Positions 1 through 19,632 of a stretch of DNA of 64,000 bases are shown here, piece by piece. The number at the start of each line of letters is the position of its first letter. Position 1 is the stretch's first letter. Source of the stretch: Mesorhabditis belari (Eukaryota; Nematoda; Chromadorea; Rhabditida; Rhabditidae); contig CAUEEP010000934.1 of NCBI GenBank assembly GCA_958450365.1, positions 484,001-548,000 on the forward strand. Direction: 5' to 3'. The notes under the pieces were generated by a model. The model searched no databases. It worked only from the letters and a program-made list of their open reading frames with translations, and was not told the DNA's origin. The position numbers and the translations under genes were made by a program.

Positions 1-439
1 ACTTTCTGGCACATTAGCCCTGAGGGGATCAATAAAATGGACATCTTTTGGGAGAGGTTTATTGGTCCGGAGTTAGAGGGTTATCAATCATCGAAAAAAC
101 CATCCGCTAGCAACACTTGACCATCAATTTTTTTATTTGATAAAAGAATGGGTGGTACAGATTGAACTAATTATACTAAAGGTTTTTGAGCAGTTTAAAG
201 ATTAGCAAATTGTTTTTAAAACAGCAGACGGTAGAATTTTTTTAAACGGATGAATGTGCTCAATCATCTGGATGATCATCTCAAACATTTCCATCATCTG
301 GATTGACTTATGATAAGGAAATATTTTAAATTTGAGCATTTGTGGGAAACGCTGGGAAGAATGTGCAAAGGGATTAAAACTCAAAATGCTCAGGATAAAT
401 TTGATCTCTTAGCCAAGAAGTGGTTGGAGATTCGAAAAT

Positions 440-495
440 GAACTCATCAATGATCAGACGATCAATGAACTGATCGTCTGATCATTGATGAGTTC
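440..495. repeat. Perfect 25-bp inverted repeat (hairpin)
   Basis: Bases 440-464 are perfectly complementary to 471-495, with a 6-base spacer. The arm begins GAACTCATCAATGATC. No coding sequence overlaps it. It could be a transposon-end palindrome or a structured transcript. Confidence 0.8.
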
Positions 496-659
496 CTCGC
501 AGATGTGATGCTGTCATCGCCTCGAATGGTTTTCCTAAAAAGTACCAATCGTTAAAAACAAATTTTATTGTTTTAATTTGAAAAACATTTGTTATTATCT
601 TTAGTTTAAAAATTATTTAAAAATATACAAAGTGCAAAGTCTGTCGCGCCAGTTTTGTA

Positions 660-1061
660 CAGGGTGACTACAGTACAAAGTGACAGCAAAAACTTTTTGG
701 AAAAGTCGCTGGGAAATGTCTAGCTTATTTTAGAAGTATCAAGGGTTATGTAGAGAATTGTAGCCCTGACTCTTGGCTACATTTATCTACCAAAAACATC
801 CCGATTGGACTTATACAACTCATTTAACAAGCGCTTGAATGAGTGACCAAATGACAGATTCGCCGGAGAGATCTCGACTAGCGTTCATTCAAGCGCTTGT
901 TAAATGAGTTGTATAAGTCGAATCGGGATGTTTTTGATAGAGAAATGTAGCCAAGATTAAGGGCTACAATTCTCTATAAAACACTTGTCACTTTTGAAAT
1001 AAATTAGACATTTCCCAGCGACTTTTCCAAAAAGTTGTTGCGGTAATTCTTGGTCACCCTG
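660..1061. mobile_element. Foldback MITE with long terminal inverted repeats
   Basis: The ends are CAGGGTGAC on the left and GTCACCCTG on the right. Inside, both arms carry inverted copies of AACTTTTTGGAAAAGTCGCTGGGAAATGTCTAG-type sequence, then GGGCTACAATTCTCTA, then an inner palindrome around ACTCATTTAACAAGCGCTTG (about 810-925). Arms of about 180 bp each leave almost no unique centre and no transposase. The arm resembles 21,100-21,260 and its duplicate at about 34,180-34,340, so it is a family. The CAGGGTG-type end suggests Tc1/mariner mobilisation (inference). Confidence 0.7.
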
Positions 1062-1420
1062 GATAAAAAGCTTGAAAAAAATTTTCTGAAAATCTATTTG
1101 GCTAAATACCCATTGTTTTTTGTTAAAACATCAATTTTTAACATCAATCATTAAAACATCAATCAGATTTCCACCTTTTGCCCAAGACAAAAGTCGAACC
1201 TAGCATACGGCCTGCGTGCTTTGTGCGTTTGCAGAAACGCCCCCTTTCTGGCACATTGGCCATGAGGGGGTCAATAAAAGGGAGCTCTTTTTAGAGACAT
1301 TCGTTGGTCCGGAGTTAGAGGGTTACCAATCAGACATCAGGTCAGACAAAAAAAATATAAAACACAAAAAACCCCTTCCCTCTAGCAACACTTGACCATC
1401 AATTTTTTTATTGTGCATCA

Positions 1421-1691
1421 ATCAAACAACTTAATTTAAATATATCGAGCTAAAATAATTAATTTGTTTTGAATTTATTTCGTTTAATTTGAATTTATTT
1501 GGTTAAATTAAATTTAACAGATTTTAATTTTAATTTAATTTAAACATGCGTTAAAGAATCAATTTTACAAAGCAAAAACTTTCAAAAAAGCAAAAAGATT
1601 ACAGTTCTGCTCCTTTCCACAAAAAGCCTCTTATTTTAGTGTTAGATGTGAAGAGATAACGATAAAGTCTTCCTTTCCTTTACCTTAAATC
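1421..1691. other. AT-rich region upstream of the kinase gene
   Basis: Upstream region of the first proposed exon of the receptor kinase gene. It consists of runs of ATTTAATTT-type sequence and holds no other recognisable feature. It may contain the promoter or a trans-splice acceptor, but no motif is decisive. Confidence 0.3.
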
Positions 1692-4600
1692 ATGAAAAAT
1701 CAACGAGAAACATTAAGACATTTGATTTCCTGTTTTGACGAAATGATTTGGTTCTTTGCATTGTTTTCATTAACAGAATTATGTTATCTTGGTTTTTTGC
1801 TAACGAAAGAAAATCCGTCTTTTGCCTTTCACGGATCGCGTTTATTAGATCCGAACTGCGTTTACAAGGTGAATTTTGTCGACCTAAAAACTAATTAGAG
1901 AATGTTGTTAACTTATCGTGGCTTTTGAAGCCTATCGCTTAGCCTATCTGATGCAGTTTTTCACGCTGATTCCGAATCTGCAATCAGTTTTTCCTAAAAG
2001 CTTTTCTATCGCGAGATATTTGGCATACAAGTTTTTGGGGTCTCTTTATGAGGGAGACGCACCGTCTTCAGTCAACGGCCTGGGTGGTGTAGTGGTTAGT
2101 CCGCGTGTCCGCCGGGTGTGTGCTCTTTTGGACCCTGAGGATTCGAGTTTTATTTCTATATAAAGCAACCTTTCTTTTACTCTTTTTCGCTCATTTTATG
2201 AGCTTGTATAGCTTGTATCCCAAATATCTCGTGATAGAGAAGCGTTTGGCAAAAACTGAGTGCAGAATTCCCTGTATACCCTTTTGAACCGCGAGGGGTT
2301 CGGATCCTTTCAAGTACTAGATCTAACGGCTCTCCCTCGTAGGTAAACTGATTATTTGCATTTTCACTCTATCTTGTATCTTCGTACCTTTGTTCTTTCG
2401 TGCCTAAGCCTAAGCCTGAGCCTAAGACTGAGCCTAAACCTAAGCCTAAATCTAAGCCCGAGCCTAAGCCTAAGCCTAATCCTAAGCCTAAGCCTGAGCC
2501 TAAGCCTAAGCCTAATCCTAAGCCTAATCCTAAGCCTAAGCCTGAGCCTAAGCCTGGGTCTGAGTCTGAACCTAAGCCTGAGTCTGAGCCTAAGCCTAAG
2601 CCTGAACCTAAGCCTAAGCCTAAGCCTAAGCCTGAGCCTAAGCCTAAGCCTAAGCCTAATCCTTTTTTCTCTACATTTATGACCCGCGGTGCATGATTTA
2701 ATGAGTTTCACTTTATCATCTGAATAAAGTATCATCATTTGGCCACCTCAGCCTTCCCTTGTAAGAAATCTTTTGGATTAGAGGTGAAAAATTTGATCCA
2801 AAGAAATTTTTAGGCTCTCACCATCCATAGCACTGATCAAATCGATTACCTCGTTGACTTCTGGCAAAATGGATGCACGAATATTAGAGGAGATGACCCG
2901 GACATTGTCATTTAAAAAAAAGTATCCCGAAACTAAAGCATTTAAATCTATTTAGTGTGACGACGAGCTTCCATTTGTAGTCACACCTTGTTTGAAGGAG
3001 TCAGTGCAAAAGAAAAGGTATTTAAATGAAATTGAGTTTCTTGTTTAACCTTTTGTTTAACCTACAATCACAAATTCTAATTATTGAAATAAAAAATTGT
3101 TTAGAAACTATAACAATATTATGACGAACGAAAAAGGGATTTTCTATGGCTGGTCTTATGAAGTTAAAGCGCCCAATGGCTTTTCTTTTCCTAGATTCAC
3201 GAATGAAACGGCTGCATCATTGGCAGAATACGCGGTCTCAATTCGAGTGCAACGATGGGTTGATGGTGAGAGAAGATAATGAATTAAGCTATTCTTGCTT
3301 AAGTGATCGACTTGTTTAGCATCGTTTAGCTAGATTGCTTAGCTAGATTGTTTAGCTGTTTAGCTGTTAATAGCTTCGTCAAAAAAACTCGAATCTACAG
3401 GGTGTTCCAAAAAAAAGTCAGTTCAGCTCGATTTTTCTCAGAATTTCCCTTTCTACTTTAAATCCTTTTGACGAAAAATTTAGTCAACCTTTTTGAGCTG
3501 TTGAATAAAAAAAGATGAATCAACTGTTGCTCAAGTGAGAGCCCAAGATTCCCAAGCTCAAGATTCCGAGTCAGTCGGCTATTGAATAAAGTGTCTTAGT
3601 TCTCGTTCAAGTTCAAGTGAGATTAGATATCTCGAAACAAGAAATAACGTGTCTTGAGTGAAGAGTACCAAGCACGCGAACAATATTTCTTTACAGAGGC
3701 ATTGAATTGCGAAGAACACTCAAATAGGAGCGATAGAACGATTTCTGAATCGAACACCAACGTTAATCGGATCCTATCTGTCTGATCCTCTACAATATGG
3801 AACAAAAAAAGTCGACTGATGATTATTTCTTTACACTTTATTCATGACCTGAGATAAAGTGCGCTAGATTTAAGATTAAAACGCTAGATTAAAACACATG
3901 AATTCATACAAATAACACGAAAAGGGCCGATCGTGTATCGTGGCTCAAGAACGACTCCATCCAGCCATGGCTTTTTTTGAAAGAAATTTCAGCTTTTTCG
4001 AATCGATTGGCCGCTTCACTCCAGATAATCGCCGGATTGAAGGAAACCGGATTGAAGGAAGCCGGACTGGAATGAAGCGGTCAATCGATTCGAAGTGTCA
4101 CTCGTTTCTTCTCGGCTCGACGATCCCGTATCCATTCAGCCAAACCGATATCAATCTCCTCCGAGTTCAAGTGGCGTCCGGCTCTTGTTCGTCCGTTGAG
4201 TGGCAAGTGGCGTCCGGCTCTTGTCCGTCCGTTGAGTGGCAAGTGGCGTCCGGCTCTTGTCCGTCCGTCCGCAAGAGCTCCATTGAGTCTCTTGCGTTTT
4301 CCGTGGACTTTCTCAAGCTCAATTTCTTGTTTGATGTAGGAACGCACACATTTTCGAAACATTGCTTTGTTTATCACAGATATCTTTCATCTGTAACATT
4401 ATTTCATAAAAAGAACAAAAGAACACCAGATACCTTCTGACTGTTGTACAGTGTTGACATGTTCCTTCTGACTGTTGTACATTGCTTTAGAAGACGGTAT
4501 TTCCACATCAAAAACAACTTTTAGCTTCAAAGGAGCTTCTACTAATTCCTGGCTTGAAAAACGATACAATAAATGGGAACAATCCATTAATTATTACCGT

Positions 4601-7600
4601 ATTATCGAATGAAACAGTGGTGATTGTTGGGAGTCGATTTACATTAAAGTAATTTTGTTCTCTTTGTCATATGAAATGTATTTGTTTTGACGCATTTCAG
4701 TGAAGAGCAAAGATCACTTACAATGCTGGAGCCTCAGCTGATCGAAAGTGGATGTTGTGATAGCTATATTTTACTTGTAAAAACCTATTGTCAAACAGAG
4801 AAATTATAAAACTTTTCAGCAACATAATGTCGCCTGTTCAAAAGACGATCTTTTCTCAATCTATGCTGGATCATCGCCTGCTTTAAAACCAAATTCAGAC
4901 GATCAATTGGCGGAATATTGGTGAAGACTTGTTTTTTGTGTAGTTAATTGTATAATTGTAGTTTTTTTTTCAAGATTACCGTAAAAACTCTAATAAAACG
5001 GCCCTCCCTATAGAAGCGTCGCGTAGTCTAAGTTTACTCTCAAACAAATGCTCATATCTCGACACTAGTACGTTTGTTTCTGCTCGTTTAGATATCAAAT
5101 TAAAGTAGAGAAAATGAGTGATTTTTTGAGATATAACACAGATTTCTAGCATCAACCAGTACTTAGAAAAAAAAATGATGAAAAATCGACTCTTTTTGCC
5201 ACTTTTCAATCATTTTTTTCTAAGCACTGGTTAATGCTAGAAATCTGTGTTATATCTTAAAAAGTTACCCATTCTCTCTACTTTAATTTGATACCTAAAT
5301 GCACAGAAGCAGACGTACTGGTGTCGAGATATGAGCGTTTATTTGAGAGTAAACTTAGACTACGCAATGCTCCTACAGGGAGGGTCTTTCTACTAGTTTT
5401 TACGGTAAAATAACATTAGGAGCAATGTTCCAATCTACTCGAGATCCTCAGCAACCTCAATATTTCCAACAAACCGCTCGTGTGCTTTCTGTTTACAATT
5501 TGACACTCGAGCACAAAATGGTTTGTTTTTTATTTGACTTATAGACTTTATAGATTTGTGTTGAAGATGAAAATGTGGCTGAATTCTCTGTTTGGACTCC
5601 ATACTATTTTCCATGGACTCTCGATCAAGTTCTGTACAATGAAACATATCCAATCAATGCACCTTCAACGTTTAGAGGACGTTTTGAGACAACAGTAATT
5701 TAGAAGCAATTGGTATTGTTTTCTAACAGTTGGTATTGTTTTCTAGAAAAGTGAAATGTGGCATGTTACGGGAAAAGTGATGAATAGAGGCCTGAACGTG
5801 TCTCTCAACGGCTTTGTTCAGTCTGACAGTGGTGGTGATTGTCTTGACGACGGCAAACTAACAGTAAATCTGGCGTGAGTTTGGCAATCGATCATTTTTC
5901 AGTTTTCCGAAAAAAAGCGGTGAAGAGTCCAGAACTAAAGGGTAAAGAGTCCAGAACTAGAGCCAAAAAGAGTCTAGAACTAGAGCCAAGAGTCAGAACT
6001 AGAGCCAAAACGAGTCTAGAACTAAAGCCTAAAAAGACTCCAGAACTAGAGCCTAAAAGACTCCAGAACTAGAGCCTAAAAGACTCCAGAACTAGAGCCT
6101 AAAAGACTCCAGAACTAGAACCAAAAAGAGTCAGAACAAGAGCCAAAACGAGTCTAGAACTAAAGCCAAAAAGACTCCAGAACTAGAGCCAAAAAGAGTC
6201 AGAACTAGAGCCTAAAAGACTCCAGAACTAGAGCCTAAAAGACTCCAGAACTAGAGCCTAAAAGACTCCAGAACTAGAGCCTAAAAGACTCCAGAACTAG
6301 AGCCTAAAAGACTCCAGAACTAGAGCCTAAAAGACTCCAGAACTAGAACCAAAAAGAGTCCAGAACTGCTTAAAATTGCCACAGCCGATAACCGCTAATC
6401 GAATCGTTAAATCTTCTCGAATCTTTTTACTTCTTTTTCTTAAAGTATTTCTTGCAGGTTTACAGATTTGAAAAATGATTCGATGAATTTTACGGCACTT
6501 TGTTTTGACGTTTGTTTCTTTTTCTTTCATTTATTTTCATAAAATCTTTAGCTAACTTACATAAGAAATGAACTGCCCTTGCCTACACCCGGTTTCATTA
6601 TGACATTACAAACGGAAGGCATTTGTAAGTTTTTGTTACTTTTTTTCTATCAAGGTGTAAAGAAAATAATGCTCGCTTCGAATTTTTTGGTGCTGGCTAT
6701 TTGCCAAGCGTTTGCTTACGTAATATTTTGAATAAAAATAAACTAGACAATCACTAGATTTATAAGCATTTCTCTTTTCGCTTCGATAGTCGTTTTTACT
6801 GCAAAAAAATGAATGACACAAGCTCGTGCTTCGAGCTGCCATGTTCTATGATTTCAAACAAGGAAAAACTGAATCTCACCGTTTACTTGTCAAAGCTTTT
6901 GAAGATGATTGTATCAGTGAAAGTCAATCTCGCCGATGGCTTTTTATTACTGATTAGTTTTTATTGGTAGATTGAATCATCGGCAGGTGAACGGCTCACG
7001 CAATTTTTCCTTTGATAAGTGCTAAAGATATCTTAAAGATAACTAAAAGATCTTAAAACTAAGAAAATAGTAAAAACTTATTGCAACCAGTTAACCAAAA
7101 AATATAAAAAGACCGTTATCAGAAAAATATATCAGCGTTTGGGCGTGCGAATGTCGAGGTTTTCCGTGAATCAATTTCTCATCAATCAATCAATTCTAAT
7201 ACGGTTCCGATACGGTTCCAATACGGTTCCTATTTTGATCTAATACGGTTCCAATACAGTTCCTATTTTGATCTAATACGGTTCCAATACGGTTCTAATA
7301 CGGTTCCAATACGGTTCCAATACGGTTCCTATTTTGATCTAATACGGTTCCAATACGGTTCCTATTTTGATCTAATACGGTTCCAATACGGTTCCAATAC
7401 AGTTCCAATACAGTTCCTATTTTGATCTAATACGGTTCCAATACGGTTCCTATTTTGATCTAATACGGTTCCAATACGGTTCCTATTTTGATCTAATACG
7501 GTTCCAATACGGTTCCAATACAGTTCCAATACAGTTCCTATTTTGATCTAATACGGTTCCAATACGGTTCTAATACGGTTCCAATACGGTTCCAATACGG

Positions 7601-8652
7601 TTCCTATTTTGATCTAATACGGTTCCAATACGGTTCCTATTTTGATCTAATACGGTTCCAATACGGTTCCTATTTTGATCTAATACGGTTCCAATACGGT
7701 TCCTATTTTGATCTAATACGGTTCCAATACGGTTCCAATACAGTTCCAATACAGTTCCTATTTTGATCTAATACGGTTCCAATACGGTTCCTATTTTGAT
7801 CTAATACGGTTCCAATACGGTTCCAATACAGTTCCAATACAGTTCCTATTTTGATCTAATACGGTTCCAATACGGTTCTAATACGGTTCCAATACGGTTC
7901 CAATACGGTTCCTATTTTGATCTAATACGGTTCCAATACGGTTCCTATTTTGATCTAATACGGTTCCAATACGGTTCCTATTTTGATCTAATACGGTTCC
8001 AATACGGTTCCTATTTTGATCTAATACGGTTCCAATACGGTTCCAATACAGTTCCAATACAGTTCCTATTTTGATCTAATACGGTTCCAATACGGTTCCT
8101 ATTTTGATCTAATACGGTTCCAATACGGTTCCAATACGGTTCCAATACAGTTCCTATTTTGATCTAATACGGTTCCAATACGGTTCCAATACGGTTCCAA
8201 TAGGGTTAAATAGGTTAAATGTTAAATGCTTAGGTTAAATGATTCCCTACGTTAACTATGGAAATTAGCATTATTAGATATTCAAGAAGATATTCAAGAA
8301 GATTAGAAGCAGATTTGCATCAAGCATTTCACATTTTTACACAATTTATTTGATAAATTCTTAATTGGACTATAACATTGTTTATTGAATGTAAGAAAAA
8401 AGATTTCTTTTTAGCAAACGTCAAAACTCTTTTCAAAGGATCGACAAGATCGATGGGAAAAACTTGTAAGTTGTTAGAGTTAGCAAATTTATTTTTGAAT
8501 CAAATTTGAAAACAAATCAATCAATCAATCAGCCAAGTAACAATATATTTCATATATATAAAAAATATCTGAAACAATTGTTTAAGGCGGAAGCACTTCA
8601 CCAAAACCGAAAGCAACTACCTCTCTTCCTGCATCAGAAAGAAGTAAAGCGA
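1692..8652 (+). CDS. Receptor tyrosine kinase gene, ectodomain exons (5' part)
   Basis: This is the proposed extracellular part of the kinase gene that continues at 9627. Supported exons, all GT-AG, are: 1692-1868 (ATG start; hydrophobic [20 protein letters not shown] could be a signal peptide or anchor), 2814-2906, 2956-3017, 3105-3265, 4491-4648, 4701-4776, 4820-4920, 5420-5520, 5554-5694, 5747-5874, 6566-6624, about 6790-6956, 8414-8467 and about 8588-8652 (Ser/Thr/Pro-rich stalk). The first four join in phase, and several others are in phase with a neighbour. Visible features are scattered cysteines ([30 protein letters not shown]) and N-glycosylation sequons (SNET, TNET, YNET). I recognise no named ectodomain family. 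Exon 4491-4648 needs one base removed (an A5 run) to link both neighbours, and the junctions around 5420-5520 and 6624-6790 are unresolved. These could be sequencing indels, missed microexons or decay. Introns hold a telomere-like array, a MITE and satellites. Confidence 0.55.
2083..2160 (+). repeat. tRNA-like sequence (degenerate)
   Basis: It has a GGTGTAGTGGTTAGT block resembling a pol III A box and, about 50 bases later, GGATTCGAGTT resembling a B box. No proper cloverleaf forms, so this is likely a tRNA relic or SINE head rather than a functional tRNA. It lies in an intron of the kinase gene. Confidence 0.4.
2402..2662. repeat. Interstitial telomere-like array, (GCCTAA)n / TTAGGC
   Basis: About 260 bp of 6-bp units, mostly GCCTAA with frequent GCCTGA and occasional GCCTAAT or ACCTAA variants. 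TTAGGC is the canonical nematode telomere repeat, so this is a degenerate interstitial telomeric sequence inside the intron between the exons ending at 1868 and starting at 2814. Open frames here on both strands (Pro/Lys- or Leu/Ser-rich) are repeat translations. Confidence 0.85.
4081..4377 (-). pseudogene. Possible pogo/Tc5-type transposase fragment with internal 36-bp repeats
   Basis: This minus-strand frame of about 98 aa includes [15 protein letters not shown] and later [16 protein letters not shown]. That spacing recalls the CENP-B/Tc5-type HTH region of pogo-like transposases, where a LEEALxEWI-like segment precedes a second helix. The middle is three in-frame copies of a 12-residue unit ([12 protein letters not shown]), encoded by 36-bp tandem repeats at about 4169-4275. 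The adjacent 3975-4095 is an inverted repeat (TCGAATCGATTGGCCGCTTC and its complement). It lies antisense in a kinase-gene intron. It could equally be a chance ORF. Confidence 0.3.
4976..5408. mobile_element. Foldback MITE (433 bp)
   Basis: The termini TTACCGTAAAAACT and AGTTTTTACGGTAA are exact inverted repeats. The complementarity continues for about 190 bp per arm, through CTCCCT and GTCTAAGTTTACTCTCAAA, to a small centre near 5170-5215. There is no coding capacity. It sits in the intron before the exon at 5420. Its arms share CTCGACACTAGT/CTGGT and TAGACTACGC blocks with the elements at 8960-9605 and 11,772-12,051. Confidence 0.8.
5933..6362. repeat. Intronic minisatellite, about 23-bp units
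   Basis: About 18 tandem units of the type AGACTCCAGAACTAGAGCCT with variants (CCAAAAAGAG in place of CCTAAAAGAC). It lies wholly within an intron of the kinase gene. Confidence 0.85.
7197..8205. repeat. 1-kb minisatellite with higher-order structure
   Basis: An 11-bp monomer, ACGGTTCCAAT (variant ACAGTTCCAAT), alternates with a spacer CCTATTTTGATCTAAT. This gives composite units of about 33, 44 and 55 bp that recur in the same order, so there is a higher-order repeat. It fills the intron between the exons near 6956 and 8414. A diverged cousin (GGTTCCAATATG) occurs at 58,880-59,010. Confidence 0.9.
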
Positions 8653-8961
8653 CAGAAAGAAGTAAAGAAGTAAACTTAACAAGTTAACAACAACAATTTA
8701 ACAACAATTATATTTGATTTACAAAAACGTCAGTCCGTCAGTCCGTCAGTCCGTCAGTCGTCAGAATGACGATATTTATCGATTATCGAAATGGACTTAA
8801 GTGGATCTTTTGATTGAGTTATTTGAGTTATTTTGAGTACCTTCCATTAGATAGCTTAAAACTACTAGAATTTATTTGAGTTTTTGAAAATTGATGAAAA
8901 AAAGTTGTCATAAGCTAAAGTTTGGCAAAATTGATATCACCGACTCCCGATAATCGATAAA

Positions 8962-9605
8962 TACCTACCGTAAATACTGTAATAGTACCCCACCGCCCTC
9001 GTACAGTCGTGTAGTCGCAAAAGTCGCAAAAGTTTTTTGAGTATTTCATTTTTTTCAAAGCGCCCGTACTTTCAAAAAATGCGCCTTTGGTATCAAAAAA
9101 TAGCTGAAATTCAGGGCTATTTTTTTGATATCTAAACGAGCATTGTAGCATAAACCAGTGTCGAGAAAGCCTCGCTCAAAGCTAGACTAGGCAACTCGTC
9201 ATTATGGGGGTGGGGTACTAGCTTTGAACGAGTTTTTCTCGACACTGGTTTATGCTACAATACTCGCTTAGGTATCAAAAAATAGCCCTGAATTTCAGCT
9301 ATTTTTTCATACCTAAGCGCGCATTGTAGCATAAACCAGTGTCGAGAAACCTCGTTCAAAGCTAGACTACGCAACGCTCCGGCCGTCATTATAAAAGGAT
9401 GACGAGAAAAATGCGTTTAAAGTTAGACTACGTGATGCTCCGTCTTTTGATATCGAAAAATAGCCCTGAATTTCACCTATTTTTTGATACCTAAATGCGC
9501 ATTGTAGCATGAACCAGTGTCGAGAAAGCCTCGTTCAAAGCTAGACTACGCAACGCTCCGCGCCTTTATTATGGGGGTGGGGTACTATTACAGTATTTAT
9601 GGTAA
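8962..9605. mobile_element. MITE with nested internal repeats
   Basis: Left end TACCGTAAATACTGTAATAG followed by TACCCCACCGCCC. Right end GGGGGTGGGGTACTATTACA followed by GTATTTATGGTA. The interior has several alternating inverted copies of an 80-100-bp block containing GCATTGTAGCATAAACCAGT and AAAGCTAGACTACGCAACGC, so it is a multi-arm foldback. It lies just upstream of the transmembrane exon of the kinase gene. Confidence 0.75.
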
Positions 9606-9626
9606 TTAACTTAAAGAAATTTCCAG

Positions 9627-17729
<8,103 letters not shown>

Positions 17730-18197
17730 TTTTTTATTAACAATCATTTTGTGTTTTAAATTGTCGCCTATTTGATGATATATGATTAGCATCAACAAAA
17801 TAACTTCTTCTGCTTAGAAAGCGCCTTTTAGAAAGCTGAGCATTCTTTCTGAGTCAATGCTATCAATTAAAAACTTGAAAACTATCTGTTTAAAAAAAGC
17901 ATTCTTGTTGCTTCAATGGCTTCAACAAAGTTGTTTCGATAAAGCAAATGATACCTGTTTTGCACAAAGCCGATCTAAAGATGATCCTATTCAATTACAA
18001 AGTTCATTTCAAGGCTAACTTTATTGAATTCTATAAATTTTAACATGCTAACAATTTGATTACAAATCCTGTTTTTCTAATTTTTTTTGATTTAAAGATT
18101 CAATCTGTTTTCTCGTAACTTTATCGTTACTTTATCGTTACTTTATCGTAACTTATATTGTAATATCGTAACTTTATCCACTTTAGATCTAAAGATC
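17730..18197. other. 3' flank of the kinase gene
   Basis: AT-rich sequence after the kinase stop. It contains short direct repeats of CGTTACTTTAT (18,115-18,180) and no gene. A 3' UTR is likely in the first part, but no clear AATAAA stands close to the stop. Confidence 0.3.
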
Positions 18198-18260
18198 TAT
18201 AAAAAATCGATAGTGTACCTATCTATCGATAGTATGCCTATCTACCGATAGTATAGTAAT

Positions 18261-18484
18261 CGTATTCTCTCTAATAGTAGTCCACCTTGTGCAGCCGAGC
18301 CGAGTTGATGACTATTTACGGCTTCCAAAGTTTTCCCAGAGGCTCAGCACTCTAATCATCGTCAAGATCTCATCGTCAGCTACATTTTTCGACCCCACAA
18401 CGATAGGTTCTGATAAGCGCTTTTCGAGATTTCGAGCAATTTAGACAACGCTCAGGGTCCACTACTATTAGAGAGAATACGGTA
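18261..18484. mobile_element. MITE with ACCGTATTCTCTCTAATAGTAG ends (224 bp)
   Basis: Ends CGTATTCTCTCTAATAGTAG and CTACTATTAGAGAGAATACG are inverted repeats. The interior has GATCTCATCGTCAGCTACA and CGATAGGTTCTGATAAGCGC. The same family occurs at 28,412, 31,362, 41,493 and 59,754, plus shorter forms. No coding capacity. Confidence 0.85.
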
Positions 18485-18861
18485 TTGAATCTAGATAACA
18501 GAATCTGTCGCAAACTGAAACCAGTTTTGTTTGTCCTTTTTTAATCAACTTTTGACACTTATTAAGTATAGTTTGAATGCTAATATGCTTTTTTCAATGC
18601 TAATATACTTTTTTCAATGCTAACATGTAACTTTTACCCTCAACTCTAACACTTAATCTTTGTTAATATTAGGTTAGAAAGAAAGGCTTTGAATGCAGGC
18701 CTTAAGGGATCTGAAGTACGAAGGTGTACGAAGGTACGAACGAAAATTCATAAGAAGGTGAGTACCTTTTTGATACTTTTAATTCATAATCAATTCCGCG
18801 GTGCATTCATCATGGAATATCTTGGCGAAATGATTGGACCCGATAAGGTTTAATTTCGAAT

Positions 18862-18962
18862 ACCGTATTCTCTCTAATAGTAGTGCACTCTCTAATAGTA
18901 TTGCGGTCCAGGAGGGGGTTGAATAGATAGTAGTGCGCACTACTATTAGAGAGAATACGGTA
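18862..18962. mobile_element. Short derivative of the ACCGTATTCTCTC MITE (101 bp)
   Basis: Both terminal repeats are present (ACCGTATTCTCTCTAATAGT and its complement) around a centre of about 45 bp. A third, solo right end lies at 19,241-19,268. Confidence 0.8.
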
Positions 18963-19632
18963 TACAATATCTAAAAGATATCTAGATCGATAAAGGACTG
19001 CATCGTTATCAAAAGCAAGGAATAAAGCACCATTACATGTTTGAAGCTGCGAGCGGTATGAAGAAAGTTTCATTTTGAATATTCTAAATTGATTTTGAAA
19101 TTGTTCTCGGAAAAAGTTTGACTAGAATTTCTTAAAAACAAATCCATCAATTAAAGAACATTTTGTTCTATTATTCTCCAAGTCGACTCCAAGAAATTAC
19201 TCGTAAAAATGTAAAATAGTCATCAACTCGGCTCGGCGTGGTGCACTACTATTAGAGAGAATACGGTAGTACATGGCAGCGATAGGGTAGCGCATAGCAA
19301 AAAGTATTTCATTACCGTAAACTTTAAACTCGTATAACTTTTGATAGGGTAGCGCATAGCAAAAACTGAAATCATATTCGGAATCAGTGTGTAATTCTGC
19401 GTCGAATGGCATCTAGTATATGTTTGTTTTATGCCTAATGTTTTATGTTTTAACGTCACTGAATGTTTCTCCTCACAACTCGTGTCTTTTCCTTCATCAT
19501 TTGAACGTTTCCCTTTTTCCGCGCTCTTTCAAGTGTTCAAGGTTGTGTAATGTAGTAAAAGTTGAGCAAATATTGAGCAGTTGAGCAATATTTTCAAACT
19601 ATAAACGTTTTTCAAAAGGATTTTTTCTGAAA

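Larger units (their letters stand above)
1..1420. repeat. Repeat-rich 5' flank with a diverged direct repeat
   Basis: No gene is visible. Bases 1-150 and about 1243-1412 are diverged copies of the same sequence. Both contain TTTCTGGCACATT, GGTCCGGAGTTAGAGGGTTA and AGCAACACTTGACCATCAAT. They flank a foldback element at 660-1061, so the block may be a composite or nested mobile element. The rest is AT-rich. Confidence 0.5.

Noticed and set aside
1918..2287. Two short plus-strand frames after the first kinase-gene exon
   Set aside because: They overlap in different frames, have no in-frame partner exon, and contain a tRNA-like relic.
2356..2738. Long Leu/Ser-, Pro/Lys- and Arg/Leu-rich open frames on both strands
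   Set aside because: They are translations of the degenerate GCCTAA telomere-like array and have no independent coding signal.
7197..8205. Possible CRISPR-like array
   Set aside because: Spacers are not unique. The whole tract is a tandem minisatellite, and the genome is eukaryotic.
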